A DNA stretch of 64,000 nt from JAICYJ01 sp963797565 (GCA_963797565.1 CAWCPM010000001.1:20971-84970), one strand, 5' to 3'; positions 26,967 through 36,725 are shown, counted from the first letter of the stretch. Translations and numbers: made by a program. Notes: generated by a model from the letters alone, not told the origin.

Positions 26967-27624
26967 CTACCCCGAAGATCGCGGCACCCGTCTGCCGTGT
27001 TACACCCTCTGCCGCCAGCTCGTTCGCCAAGCGCTGCAGGCCCCGATGCTGCAGCACCCGGATGGCGCCCGCACGCTTCCCCACGATCTCGGCCACCTGC
27101 TCGGCACTGAGCCCCGCCAGCACCCGCAACGCCACCACCTCCGCCTGATCGCGCGGTAGCCGCGCGACGCGCCTCAGCGCGGCATCCAGGGCCAACCGCG
27201 CCTCGAGCTCGTCCGGCGCGTCGGCGGGCACACGATCGAACTGCTGCGGCGACATCGGATCCGTTCGCCGCCGCTGCACCTTTCGCCCCGCATCGATCAC
27301 GCGTCGCCGGGCGATCGTGAACACCCAGGCCCTGAATGCGGACTCATCTCCGTCAAAGCGCCCCAGCCCCCGCGCCACCTCCAACCACACATCCGAGGCC
27401 ACATCCTCAGCATCGGAGTCGCCAACCGCCACCCGCAGGTACCGCAGGATCCGCGGATGCAGATCTCGCCACAGCAACGCCACCGCCCACTCCTCACCCA
27501 GCCGAGCAGCGGCCAGGGCTCCCTGGAACGCGAGCGCATCCAACCGGCTGACCCCACGATCATCCAACCAGGTTCCGCCGTTCAGTGGTGCTTCGCTGTC
27601 GCGTTGTGGTGCCATGCGCGTCAT
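26947..27624 (-). CDS. ECF-type RNA polymerase sigma factor
   Basis: 225 residues. Region 2 is clear (LLWRDLHPRILRYLRVAVGDSDAEDVASDVWLEV, with FRAWVFTIARRRVIDAGR after it), and region 4 holds LPRDQAEVVALRVLAGLSAEQVA and an HTH ending VLQHRGLQRL. ATG 27624 is used; ATG 27615 is also possible. Sits between two TadG-like genes and upstream of its membrane partner on the same strand, suggesting that it controls this envelope gene set. Confidence 0.88.
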   Translation of the reverse strand: MTRMAPQRDSEAPLNGGTWLDDRGVSRLDALAFQGALAAARLGEEWAVALLWRDLHPRILRYLRVAVGDSDAEDVASDVWLEVARGLGRFDGDESAFRAWVFTIARRRVIDAGRKVQRRRTDPMSPQQFDRVPADAPDELEARLALDAALRRVARLPRDQAEVVALRVLAGLSAEQVAEIVGKRAGAIRVLQHRGLQRLANELAAEGVTRQTGAAIFGVDEPLTA

Positions 27625-27684
27625 CTGGGTCGACGGGCCGGTCGGTCGACCCGCACCGGCTCGTCGCCGGCTCGGGTAGTCATG

Positions 27685-28734
27685 TTACTTGGTGAGTTCG
27701 ACGGAGGTGGCGCCGCCGGGGAGTCCGGTGTAGGCGCCGAGAGTGGCGTTGCCGTCGGAGGATGCGATGCTGACGAACTCGCCGGTGACGGTGACCTTCT
27801 GGCCGTTGCCGGTGACGCTGGTGATCACGAACCAGGCGAACCCGGTGACGCGTACGTGCATCGACCCGCCCGTCCAGTTGGTGGTGCCGTCGACGTTTTC
27901 GATGATCGGGATCAGCACCAGCTGCTTGGAGGTGCTGTCCAGGATGGTGGCGGTGCCGTTGGCGCCGACCGTCACGACCTGGTTGGCGGACTGGAAGTTG
28001 GGGATGCGGTCGGTGATGCCCTGGGAGGTGGGGCCTGGGATCGAGCCTGACTGCAGGCCGAGCGTCTCGCCGACGGTGATCGGGCAGGCGATCTCGCTGC
28101 CGTTGATCAGCTGGCGGTAGTCGTTGCTGCCGCTGGAACCGCTGCAGCCGCCCTCGTAGGGGATGTCGAGCGCGCCCGACTGGGATGAGCCGTCGTTTGC
28201 GATCTTCATCGAGTAGGACGATCCGACCGTGTAGGAGCCGCGCATGATGCCCCACGGCATCACGTTGCCGGTGGACGCGTAGCCGACCACGCTCTCGATC
28301 GTCGCGGTCGCGCTGCCCGAGACGGTGACGCCGGACAGCCCGAACACGCGCGTCAGGTAGCCCGGAGCGACCCGCGAGGCGGTGACCGTGACCGAGTCGT
28401 TGGCGGTCAGGTCGGTGGTGTTGGTGGTGGTGGTGCTGTCGCCGGCCTTGCCGTTGTTGGTGTACTCGTTCTGCGCCGCCGTCTGCGCGTACGACCACCC
28501 GGCCGGAAGCTGGTTGGCGCCGGCCAAGGCGCTCGCATCCGCAGCCGCCTGCACCTGCCGCTTCTGCAGGTACCAGCCACCGACATCGACCACCAACCCG
28601 GCCACGCCCAGCAGTGCGACCATGAAGAACATCACCATCGGCAGCGTCTGGCCCGCCTGACCGCGGCGCTTGTGCGCCGGCTTCGGCACGGCAGTCTGGA
28701 CGGCTGGGTGTGGGAGATCTCTATCGTGGGCCAT
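27685..28734 (-). CDS. TadG-like (Flp pilus assembly TadE/G family) protein 2
   Basis: 349 residues. RGQAGQTLPMVMFFMVALLGVAGLVVDVG gives the family junction and membrane segment (about 25-50), then VQAAADASALAGANQL, then an exported Thr/Ser/Gly-rich domain with two Cys. Whole-length similarity to the protein at 24965-26005. ATG 28734 (MAHDRD) is preferred over the in-frame TTG at 28752; GGAG lies 12 bases upstream. Likely first gene of a unit running into the sigma factor gene, 60 bases away. Confidence 0.85.
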   Translation of the reverse strand: MAHDRDLPHPAVQTAVPKPAHKRRGQAGQTLPMVMFFMVALLGVAGLVVDVGGWYLQKRQVQAAADASALAGANQLPAGWSYAQTAAQNEYTNNGKAGDSTTTTNTTDLTANDSVTVTASRVAPGYLTRVFGLSGVTVSGSATATIESVVGYASTGNVMPWGIMRGSYTVGSSYSMKIANDGSSQSGALDIPYEGGCSGSSGSNDYRQLINGSEIACPITVGETLGLQSGSIPGPTSQGITDRIPNFQSANQVVTVGANGTATILDSTSKQLVLIPIIENVDGTTNWTGGSMHVRVTGFAWFVITSVTGNGQKVTVTGEFVSIASSDGNATLGAYTGLPGGATSVELTK

Positions 28735-29005
28735 GGGCTGGCAACGCTCCAATCTGGAGACAGGGTCGACATAAAAGACCCCCGACCCAAGCGGAACCTG
28801 CGGTATTGGCTCCGAACCCCCCGCACGGGTGACGGCACCTCACCGGTTGACGGGCCGTGCCGGTGAAACCGGGTACCGCGGCCGCCAGCGCCTCCGCAAC
28901 CCGGGCGTGCGGAGCCATCCCGAGCACGACGACCTCAGCGGCCGCGAATGAACAGGCACGCACGTCCCGCTTGACGGTCAACGTTTCCTCGCCGCAACTT
29001 CTCAT
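28735..29005. other. Intergenic region upstream of TadG-like gene 2
   Basis: About 330 bases separate TadG-like gene 2 from the stop of the unknown secreted protein. This part holds a short palindrome TTGACGGTCAA (28971-28981), an imperfect CACCGG/CCGGTG pair near 28840-28865 and, on the minus strand close to the gene, the T-rich GGGGTCTTTTATG. An open frame on the minus strand (29005-28721) has no ribosome site and no coding character. I see no known riboswitch. Confidence 0.35.
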
Positions 29006-29059
29006 ACCACGAAGACACTGTCCGCGGCGAAAACCTGCGCTCCCACCAGGTTTCGTGGT
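29006..29059 (-). terminator. Nested inverted repeats after the unknown secreted protein gene
   Basis: ACCACGAA (29006-29013) pairs with TTCGTGGT (29052-29059), and inside it AAACCTG (29031-29037) pairs with CAGGTTT (29047-29053); the two stems overlap by two bases and compete. It starts five bases after the stop of the minus-strand gene, fitting a terminator. Confidence 0.45.
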
Positions 29060-29064
29060 CGTTG

Positions 29065-30247
29065 CTAGTGGATGACGGTCGCGCAGTAGGTCGAGTCAGG
29101 GCCGAAGGGGCCACCGCATTGGAGCGTCTGGGCAAACTGGTCGGCTTTGCCGTAGTCCTTGACGGTGGTCGGGTAGTCCACCCCGTAGCTGAACGACCCG
29201 TCGGCGTTCTTGGTGTACCACGGGTAGATGCACAGGGGCCCGCCGTAGGCGCTGCAGGTCGATCCGGTTTCGGTGGGATCGGTGATCTCGGCCTTTCCGC
29301 CGTAGTCGCTGACGACCGCCCAGGCGCTCGGGTGTGAGCCGTCGGCGAAGGTGACGTTGGTGATGTGGATGGGCGGGCTCTGGTTGGCCCACGCCGGCGC
29401 GTCGTAGGAGTAGCAGCCGGCCTCCCCGGGCCAGCAGAACGCGCTGCCGGGACTGGTGAACGGTGAGGTGTGGCCGATCTCCCAGACGAACGCGATCGGC
29501 GCGTCGTGCACGAGGCCCCAGCCGAGCGAGTTTCCGATCTTGCTGCGGCTGAACGGCGGCATCATCGGCCCGCTCGTCTTGCTGTTCAGGACGATCAGAC
29601 CACTCTGCCCGGTCGTCAGGTCGGTGACGCGGATGTGCCAGCCGTCCTTGGCCGCCGTGACGAAGTAGTGGACGTTGATGCTGTCCTCGGCGTGCATGAC
29701 CAGCGGGGCGTTGGTGCCGTCGCGGGTCAGCATCGCGTTGAACGCGGCCGGTTCGTGGTAGTTCGGCTTCTGCCCGGTGGTGGTCAGCGACCAGACCGGC
29801 GAGCAGACGGTGTAGTCCCCGGCCTGCTGGGATAGCACGAAGCCGCCGTTTGGCGTGCAGTTGGTCACCACGGAGTTGGGGTAGAACTGGAGTTCTTCAA
29901 ACGCCTGCCCGAACAGGCTGTCGGGGTCGGTCACCGGCCCGCCAAACCAGAACGTCGGCCCGACCGCATCCACCGGGAAGCGATTGCCATTGCCCGGCAA
30001 GACAAAGCTCCACGTCACGTCCTTGGCCGAGCCGGCCAGGTTCGACAGGGGATCCAGCTCGGGTTCGTCATGCCCGGAGCAGCCGGCCGAATAACTCGGC
30101 TCAAACACGCCCTCGATATATGCCGGATGGCGACCCACGCAGCCACCGCCCTGCTTCCCCGCAGCCTGCGCCACGCCGGGCGCAACCGATACCACGATCC
30201 CGACCACCAAAGCCAGACGCCATACCCGTGATACGCCGAGCCCTCAT
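29065..30247 (-). CDS. Secreted protein of unknown family (one-base frameshift at second codon)
   Basis: About 393 residues. A signal peptide (WRLALVVGIVVSVAPGVAQA) precedes a large exported domain with at least eight Cys, many aromatic residues and no motif I recognise (e.g. GPTFWFGGPVTDPDSLFG, FVWEIGHTSPFTSPG, CIYPWYTKNADGSFS). The best start is ATG 30247 with GAGGGGG five bases upstream, but it is one base out of frame. Dropping one G from the GGG run right after the second codon gives a perfect signal peptide beginning MRLGVSRVWRLAL. Without repair only TTG/GTG starts near 30213 remain. Divergent from the cyanophycinase-like gene. Confidence 0.7.
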
Positions 30248-30402
30248 CCGATCCCCCTCACACCGCGATGATCCAAATACGCGGCCAGTATGCCCCCACA
30301 TCCACAGCCCGGCAACTCCCCCCTGTGATCTTCCCCCTGGGCTCGCTTCTTGGTACGGTGATCGCCATTGGGGATCCACGAAGGTTGGGGGAGGCGAGTC
30401 GT

Positions 30403-32249
30403 GTGTCGCGATCGGTCTGGTCGAGTCGTACCTGCGTGCCGCTGCTGCTGGCGGCGGTGACCCTGCTCGGCGGGACCGCCGCGTCCGATGCCGCCACGGC
30501 ACCGGGCACGCTGGTGCCGATCGGCGGCGACTACAGCGCGGACTCCCTGCAGGGGTTCGCGCGAGTTGCCGCGGAGCACGCGTCCGGCCCCACGGTGGAC
30601 ATCCTCGTCGTTCCGTCGGCGTACGGCACGACGCCCTCGATCGGCGCGAACGCCTCGCTCGCCCAGAAGCGCACCGACCAGATCGCCGCAGCCTGCCGGG
30701 CGGTCGTGTCCGACTACCCCGGGTTGAGCGGCTGCTCGGCGACGCTGTTGCCGATCTTCACCCGCGCCGACGCCGAGAACCCCGCCTACGCGGCGCGGTT
30801 CGACGACCCCGGCGTCGACGGGGGCTTCATCCTCGGCGGCGACCAGGATCTTGCAATGGAGGCGATCGCCGGCACCCCGCTCGAGACGGCGATGGCGGCC
30901 GCATACCGCCGCGGCGTGGTGTTCGGCGGCACCAGCGCGGGGGACGCCGTCGAGTCGCGCAGCATGATCTTCGGGTTCACCGACGCCGGCACCCCGGAGA
31001 ACGAGCTCGAGCAGGGGTCGGTGCTGGTCTGGTGGGGGGACGACCGCGATCTCGAGCGCGGGCTCAGCTTCGGGTCGACAGCCACCATCCTCGACCAGCA
31101 CTTCTACCAGATGGGCAGGTTCGGACGGCTGCTGAACGTGGTGGAGCAATCGGACGACCGCTTCGCCGGTTCGAGCGCGCTGGGAGTCGGAGTGGATCTG
31201 GCAACGGGGGTGCGCCTGGTCGGGGACAGCAGCCTGTCTGGCGTGTTCGGTGATTCGTCGGTCGCTGTCGTTGACGGCGAGACGGCCGGTGCGACGCATT
31301 CGTGGCGCGGCCCGAACGACACGCTGTCGGCGCGCAACCTGCTGACGCACCTGATCCCCGCCGGCCCGTTCTCCTATGACGTGTCGGCCCGGATGCCGTT
31401 CGACCACGGTCAGGCCCAGACGTACCGATCGCCGGGGCCGTGGCCGGCCGGTCTGCTCCACGCACCCGGTCCAGGCGTCCTGTTGCTGGGCGGCGGCGTC
31501 GCCGACGACCCGACGGGCGCCGTGATGCGCGAGTTCGTCAACCGCGCCGTGTCCGGCGGCGGCTCGCGGATCGTCGAGGTGTTCGCGGGCTATCCGAGCA
31601 CCGGCGCGTCCAACCACGACGCCCAGCTCTACGCCAAGGCGGCGGCCGATGCCGGCTGGACCGGCGAGATCGACCAGATCGTCTACGGACAGCATGCCCT
31701 CGCCAAGTCCGACCTGGCGGGGGCCGCCGGCGTGCTGTTCGTCGGTGGCGACCAGACGGCGCTGGCGGCTCCGGTGGGCGACAGCGCGTTTCGGTCGTTC
31801 GTGCGGACGGCGATCGCGCAGGCTCCGGTCGTGATGACCGATCGGGCGATGACCGCTGCCGTCGGCCGGTGGTACTCCGCCGTCGCGGAGCCGGTGAAGT
31901 CGACGATCGAGGAGTCAGGCGGTTTCCGAGTTCCGTGCCGGCTTCGTGAAGGTGCGTCCCGGCCTCGCGATCCTGCCCGGCGTGGCGCTCGAGCCGCGGC
32001 TGACCGTCGACTACCGGTGGGGCCGGCTCTACAGCCTCACGCGTGCGCATCCCGACACGATCGCGCTCGGTGTCAGCGGCAACACCGCCATCGAGCTTCG
32101 ACGGCGCGACGGCGACGGTGATCGGCGGGCTGTCGGTGGTGTCCGCCGACGGCCGGACGGCGCGGTTCGCGACCGGGGCCAACGGCGCTCTGGCAGCGTT
32201 CAACGTGCTGCTGAACACCTACGCGCCGGGGGATGCGGTCACGGGCTGA
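30403..32249 (+). CDS. Secreted cyanophycinase-like peptidase S51 protein (two one-base frameshifts)
   Basis: About 614 residues after repair. Signal peptide to about residue 30, then a peptidase S51 domain with the nucleophile motif GGTSAGDA (Ser about 177) and VPSAYG, and a second, similar half (VFAGYPSTGASNHDAQLY, VLFVGGDQTAL) where the nucleophile position reads MTDRAMTAAVG, so it is probably inactive. Frame changes of +1 near 31916 and 32094 separate the last about 110 codons (EFRAGFVKVRPGLAILPG; SFDGATATVIGGLSV), which end at TGA 32247-32249. Cyanophycinases cut beta-Asp-Arg polymers; substrate here unproven. GTG 30403 with GGGGGAGG upstream is preferred to ATG 30268. Confidence 0.75.
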
Positions 32250-32353
32250 ACGCCGGGGTTCTTCTCGAAAAATTCACCGGTGCTTCGCCAGATTGCGGCT
32301 GCGGAACTGGTAACGTCTCGCCAATCGCTTCGTACCAGGATTGGGGGGTTGTC

Positions 32354-33353
32354 GTGCGATCTGTCCGGATGCTGCTTGGGTGTGTAGGGGTCTTCGCGTT
32401 TCTCGTGGTGCCGGGTGCGGTCGCGCAGGCGCAGCGTAGCGACGCCGTCGGCAGTGGTGTCCGAGGGGGTGCCGCAGTTCGGCCACGTGTTCGTGATCGT
32501 GGGCGAGAACACCAGGCTGAACCAGCTGACCGCCAAGCACACGCCCTGGCTGGTGAAGACGTTCAAGCCGGATGCCGCATGGCTGACCGGCTACCGCGCC
32601 ACCGGCCACTTCTCCACCGGCAACTACATCGCCATGACGTCCGGCCAGTTCACGCGCTGCGAGCAGCTCGACAACCCGCCGTCCGAGTGCCACCAGGGCG
32701 TCGACAACGTGTTCCACCAGCTCGACGTCGCCGGCCTGCCGTGGCAGGAGTGGAACGAGTCGATGCCGTCGCCGTGCTATCTGACCGACTTCGGCGACAG
32801 CTCGACCTTCAACAGCTACCGCGTCAAGCACAATCCCGCCGTCTACTACGACAACATCGAGGGGCCCGGCGGCATCTTCGACGCGGCCAACCCGTCGGCG
32901 GAGTGCAACTCGAACGTGATCGCCACGGGCGGCACCGGGCCAAACGACACCTCCGCTCTGAACGCGGCGCTGGCCAGCGGCGCCGTCGGCCGCTTCAACT
33001 ACATCGTGCCCAATCAGTGCGAGGACGCGCACGACAACTGCACCGGCTCAGGTAACCGGCTGCTGCAGTTCGACGCGTTCGTCAAGCGCGAGGTGCCGAA
33101 GATCGAAGCGTCGCCGGCGTTCGGGTCGAACGGCCTGGTCGTGATCGTCTTCGACGAGGCGACGGCGAGCACGCTTTACCACGACGGCGGCCCCGTGCTG
33201 TGGGCCGCGCAGGGACCGCAGGTGCAGCCGGGTGTCTACGGCGGCGCGTTTACGCACTACAGCTTCCTGCGCACACTGGAGGACGGGTTCCGGTTGGACG
33301 GCTACCTCGGCTTCGCGGCCGGGGCGCAGCCGATCAACACGATCTGGAAGTGA
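32354..33353 (+). CDS. Secreted phosphoesterase-family (phospholipase C/acid phosphatase-like) protein (frameshift near 32440)
   Basis: About 332 residues. Signal peptide in one frame (GTG 32354, LLGCVGVFAFLVVPGAVAQA) and the mature protein in the +1 frame (ATPSAVVSEGVPQFGHVFVIVGENT), so one extra base lies between about 32410 and 32450. Phosphoesterase family (alkaline-phosphatase superfamily) motifs: VIVGENT, ATGHFSTGNYIAMTSGQF (metal and nucleophile region), and VIVFDEA near the C-terminus. Likely extracytoplasmic phosphate-ester hydrolase. Coupled to the DUF302 gene by TGATG. Confidence 0.78.
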
Positions 33354-33724
33354 TGACTACGAAGACGAGCCCGGTGTCGGTCGACGACACCGTGGCTCGC
33401 ATAACGAAGCTGCTGGAGTCGAAGGGCGTCAAGCTGTTCGCGGTGATCGACCACAGCGGCGAGGCGCGGGCGGCGGGTCTCGAGCTGCGCGAAACCAAGG
33501 TCGTGATCTTCGGCAATCCGGCCGCGGGAACGCCGGTGATGGCGGCCGCGCCGCTGGCCGCGCTCGACCTGCCGCTGAAGGTGCTGGTCTGGGACGACGG
33601 CGGCCAGACACGGCTCAGCTACACGGGGCCGGATGAGCTGGCCGCCCGTTACGGGCTCAGCGACGAGCTGGCGTCACGGCTCGCGGCCATCGACGCCGTC
33701 ACGGAGGCGGTGATACAACAGTGA
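33353..33724 (+). CDS. DUF302 domain protein
   Basis: 123 residues, DUF302 fold: SVDDTVARITKLLESKGVKLFAVIDHSGEA, then KVVIFGNPAAGTPVM and LPLKVLVWDD. Cytoplasmic, no signal or membrane segment; function of the family unknown. ATG 33353 overlaps the upstream stop (TGATG). Not connected in an obvious way with the exported phosphoesterase. Confidence 0.88.
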   Translation: MTTKTSPVSVDDTVARITKLLESKGVKLFAVIDHSGEARAAGLELRETKVVIFGNPAAGTPVMAAAPLAALDLPLKVLVWDDGGQTRLSYTGPDELAARYGLSDELASRLAAIDAVTEAVIQQ

Positions 33725-33754
33725 GCCACGGCGACCGCCTCGCGGCGGTGTCCC

Positions 33755-34207
33755 CTACTTCGACTCCGGGTGGGCGCCCGTGCGGGCGTGGATTGCTTTG
33801 GTCAGGTTGAGGATCTGGTTCGAGAGGTCGAGCAGCTCCTGGTTCTGCTTGTCCTCCTCCTGCACGGTCATCCACTGCTGGCCGGCGATCACCTGCCGCT
33901 TCGCGTCCGCTCGGTTCTGGCTGATCATCACGAACGTGGAGAGGAAGATCGCTTCCAACGACACGATCATCGTCAGCAGCCCATACGGATAGCCCTCGAC
34001 GCCGAAGCCGATCCAGCATCCGAACCAGATCAGGTGGATGTAGACGAACAGCATCGACCCTGCGAACGTCGTGATCTGGTCGGCGATCCGGTTCTGGACG
34101 CTCGCGGCTCGCTGCTCGGCATGCTCGACCAGCACCGGGTTTGGCTCGATCGGCAGGTGTATTGAACGCTCGGGGTGGAGAGCGTTCCTGATGGTCGCGT
34201 TTCTCAT
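33755..34207 (-). CDS. DUF1003 family membrane protein
   Basis: 150 residues. Typical DUF1003 layout: NRIADQITTFAGSMLFVYIHLIWFGCWI (first membrane segment about 45-68), then a second segment (about 76-98, LTMIVSLEAIFLSTFVMISQNR), and a charged C-terminal helix ending in LLDLSNQILNLTKAIHART. Function unknown; homologues are common in soil bacteria. ATG 34207 has a weak ribosome site. Confidence 0.88.
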   Translation of the reverse strand: MRNATIRNALHPERSIHLPIEPNPVLVEHAEQRAASVQNRIADQITTFAGSMLFVYIHLIWFGCWIGFGVEGYPYGLLTMIVSLEAIFLSTFVMISQNRADAKRQVIAGQQWMTVQEEDKQNQELLDLSNQILNLTKAIHARTGAHPESK

Positions 34208-34342
34208 GGTCAGGCCCCTTCGGAAGAAGTCCGCGATCCCGCCGCGATGCAGGCTGGATCCTCCGGCTCAACACTACCGTCGAACATGCGCGCGGCCCAC
34301 GCCCGGCTAGGCTCTGGCGCACACACGTCAGCCGAGGTGATC

Positions 34343-35375
34343 GTGGTCAAGCCAGTCGAGTTCGCCGAATACTTCGCACCGACTCCGATCCCGTTCTGGA
34401 CCACGCTTCAGCAGGTCGGCGTGACCAAGGTGATCTCGGAGCTTGAACCGCGCTCCCGACGGCATGCACGACGACACCGGCGATCGCCCGTGGGACGTGA
34501 CTCCGCTGGCCCGGATGCAGCAGCTTTACGCCGACGCCGGGCTCGAGCTGGTCGGCATCGAGGACTACCCGCCGATGGATCGCGCTCGCACCGGCGCCTC
34601 GGGGGCCGACGAGGAAACCGAGTGGTTCTGCGAGCAGATCCGCAACATGGGGACACTCGGAATTCCGATGCTCTGTTACAACTGGATGCCGGGGGCGAAC
34701 TGGGTGCGCACGAGCACGATCGCCCGCGGCCGCGGCGGCGCGTTGGTGACGGCGTTTCGCGCCGACGCCCTGCCGGCCGACCAGCCCATGAAGGTCGGGT
34801 CACCCGATGACGAGCAGCTCTGGCGCGCGTTCGAGCGGTTCATCAGGGTCGTGGTGCCAGTCGCCGAGAAGGCCGGAGTGCGCCTCGCGTTGCATCCCGA
34901 CGATCCCCCGATTCCGCGGTACCGCGGCGCATCCCGGATCATGATCTCGGTCGAGGCCTTCGAGCGCGCGCTCGCACTCGCCGACTCCGAGGCAAACGCA
35001 ATGTGTTTCTGCCAGGGCAACATGACGCTCGTCACCGATGACGTGCCCGCGGCGATCCGCCACTTCGGCGACGAGGGCCGGATCGCGTTCGGGCACTTCC
35101 GCGACGTCCGCGGCGTCCCCGAGAGCTTCGAGGAGACGTTCCACGATGAGGGCCAGACCGACATGCGGGCCTGCATGGACGCGTGGCACCGGATCGGCTT
35201 CGACGGCGTGCTGCGGCCCGACCACGTGCCGACGCTCCACGGCGAGGCCATGGACTCACCGTCCTACGCGCTGCTCGGTCGCCTGCATGCGATCGGCTAC
35301 ATGCAGGGCCTCCGCGAGGCCAGCGTGCACAACGTCGCGGCCGCTGACCGGGCGGAGGCGGCCAACCCGGTCTAG
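34343..35375 (+). CDS. Mannonate dehydratase (UxuA)-like protein (one-base frameshift near 34441)
   Basis: About 343 residues after repair. N-terminal part VEFAEYFAPTPIPFWTTLQQVGVTKVISE in one frame, the rest in the +1 frame (RAPDGMHDDTG, LVGIEDYPPM, LALHPDDPPIPR about 195, FCQGNM, FGHFRDVRG), ending at 35375. UxuA dehydrates D-mannonate to 2-keto-3-deoxygluconate in hexuronate breakdown; key His/Asp motifs fit the family, substrate could differ. GTG 34343 with GAGGTGAT upstream. It heads the sugar-acid region but no LacI-type operator was found near it. Confidence 0.8.
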
Positions 35376-35380
35376 CGCGC

Positions 35381-36007
35381 ATGCCCAAGGCGCTTCGGAC
35401 TGTCGTCGACCGGGACCTGCCGCCCCTGCAGGTGGCGGAGCGACGGCTGGCCGATCTGGCTCGCCAGCGGCGAAACCGGCTGGTCGCGGCCGTCGTGCTG
35501 GCCCTGCTGGCGGTCGCCGTGGGGCTGGCCTACCCGCAGATCGGGATCGCCCTGGCGGTGGGGGCGATCGCCGCGCTGGTGGCGGCGGCCGCGGCGCTGA
35601 TCGAGCGGCGGGGGCTGCTGGCCAACCTGATCCCTGTGCGCGGGGCCTACCGGATCGAGTCCGTTTCACGGGCCGGTCGTCGATTCGCCAATCCGGGCCG
35701 GAGGCAGCGCCTGGCGCAGTCGCTGCGCGTCGCCGTCCGTGATGCGGAGGACGGGGCGCCGCACACCGCATACACCGTGGCGCCGCTCGGGGAGCGCGTG
35801 CTGGAGCGCCGCGAACGGCTGCTGGCCCTCGCCGACGCTCTCGACGGCGACGAGGCCGACCTGCAGTCCGCCGGCGTCGTGATCGTCCATCGGCTGCTGA
35901 CGAGGCCCGGCCACTCGCCGCTCTACAACCCGGACCTTCCGGAGTCACGGCTGGACGATCTGCTGCAGCGGGTCGAGGCCTGCCGAGGTGGTCAGATCAC
36001 GCCGTAG
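35381..36007 (+). CDS. Two-segment membrane protein of unknown function
   Basis: 208 residues. A basic amphipathic N-terminus (QVAERRLADLARQRRNR), two adjacent membrane segments (about 33-52 and 53-73), and a soluble C-terminal domain of about 120 residues with HTAYTVAPLGERVLERRERLLALADALDGD-type helices. I do not recognise the family. It begins five bases after the UxuA-like gene and may be cotranscribed. Its end overlaps the convergent RraA-like gene by 16 bases. Confidence 0.6.
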   Translation: MPKALRTVVDRDLPPLQVAERRLADLARQRRNRLVAAVVLALLAVAVGLAYPQIGIALAVGAIAALVAAAAALIERRGLLANLIPVRGAYRIESVSRAGRRFANPGRRQRLAQSLRVAVRDAEDGAPHTAYTVAPLGERVLERRERLLALADALDGDEADLQSAGVVIVHRLLTRPGHSPLYNPDLPESRLDDLLQRVEACRGGQITP

Positions 36008-36669
36008 GTGCGGAACGCCTCCCACACCGGCATGCCCTCGGCAAGCTTGCTGCGGACGAGGTTCTCGCCGGCCACCTTCTCCTCGGCCCTGGTGATCACC
36101 TCGTCGGCGACCGCCGCCGGTATCACGACCACCCCGTCGTAGTCGGCCAGCAGCAGGTCGCCCTGCTCGACCTGGACGCCGCCGCACTCGATCGTGCCGC
36201 CCACACTCTCGACGTCGATCCGCCCGAGCGAGTCGTGGGCATTGATGCCCGCAACGAAGGTGGGGAACTCCATCTCGATCAGCTGCAGCGTGTCACGGGT
36301 GAAGCCGTCGACCACGATGCCGCGGGCGCCCCGGTAGCGCGACGCGGTGGCGAGCAGCTCGCCCCAGTACGACCCCTTCACCGTCGAGACGACCATGATG
36401 TCGCCCTCGCGAAGCGCGTCGACGGCCTGCAGCTCGCCGCGGTAGTAGTCGTCCGGATCGGCCGGCGGGGAGCTCACCTCGACGGCGCTGACGGTGGACG
36501 CGAACCCGGACATGCGGGCCTCCCGGTAGAGCGGCCGGATCCGCGGGTGCATCACGTTCGAGCGAACACCGACCTTGTCGAGACAGTCGGCGACGACCGC
36601 GGGGTAGAGCCCGTCGAGCCGGTGAAGCAGCGCCGTGCGCCGTGTATCGTCCCGTGGTTGATCGTTCAA
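35992..36669 (-). CDS. RraA-family protein (HMG/CHA aldolase-like)
   Basis: 225 residues of the RraA / 4-hydroxy-4-methyl-2-oxoglutarate aldolase family, which cleaves or decarboxylates 2-oxo acids with a divalent metal. Signature seen: SYWGELLATASRYRGARGIVVDGFTRD (about 110-137, with the substrate Arg and metal Asp). Family members also occur as non-enzymatic RNase E inhibitors, but this gene lies in a sugar-acid regulon. The start is probably TTG 36669, inside the operator and only a few bases after the predicted transcription start; no ATG/GTG start is suitable. Longer starts would read through its own promoter. Confidence 0.82.
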   Translation of the reverse strand: MNDQPRDDTRRTALLHRLDGLYPAVVADCLDKVGVRSNVMHPRIRPLYREARMSGFASTVSAVEVSSPPADPDDYYRGELQAVDALREGDIMVVSTVKGSYWGELLATASRYRGARGIVVDGFTRDTLQLIEMEFPTFVAGINAHDSLGRIDVESVGGTIECGGVQVEQGDLLLADYDGVVVIPAAVADEVITRAEEKVAGENLVRSKLAEGMPVWEAFRTYGVI

Positions 36670-36670
36670 G
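36657..36670. promoter_or_regulatory. LacI-type operator, site 1 (TTGATCGTTCAA core)
   Basis: Near-palindrome with central CG, the hallmark of LacI-family operators. It overlaps the predicted transcription start of the RraA gene, 9 bases after its -10 box. Confidence 0.7.
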
Positions 36671-36678
36671 GGGAAACC

Positions 36679-36707
36679 AGTGTACCGACGGCCGCGGCAG
36701 GGGTCAA
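36679..36707 (-). promoter_or_regulatory. Promoter TTGACC-N17-TACACT of the RraA-like gene
   Basis: Minus-strand -35 at 36702-36707 and -10 at 36679-36684 with a 17-base spacer. Predicted start about 36672, directly at operator site 1, leaving nearly no leader before TTG 36669. Confidence 0.7.
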
Positions 36708-36725
36708 GGCTGGGTTCCGCGACCC

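Noticed and set aside
28735..29005. Possible c-di-GMP or c-di-AMP riboswitch upstream of TadG-like gene 2
   Set aside because: Long leader before a pilus-type gene prompted the check, but none of the conserved core elements of GEMM or ydaO types could be found on the minus strand.
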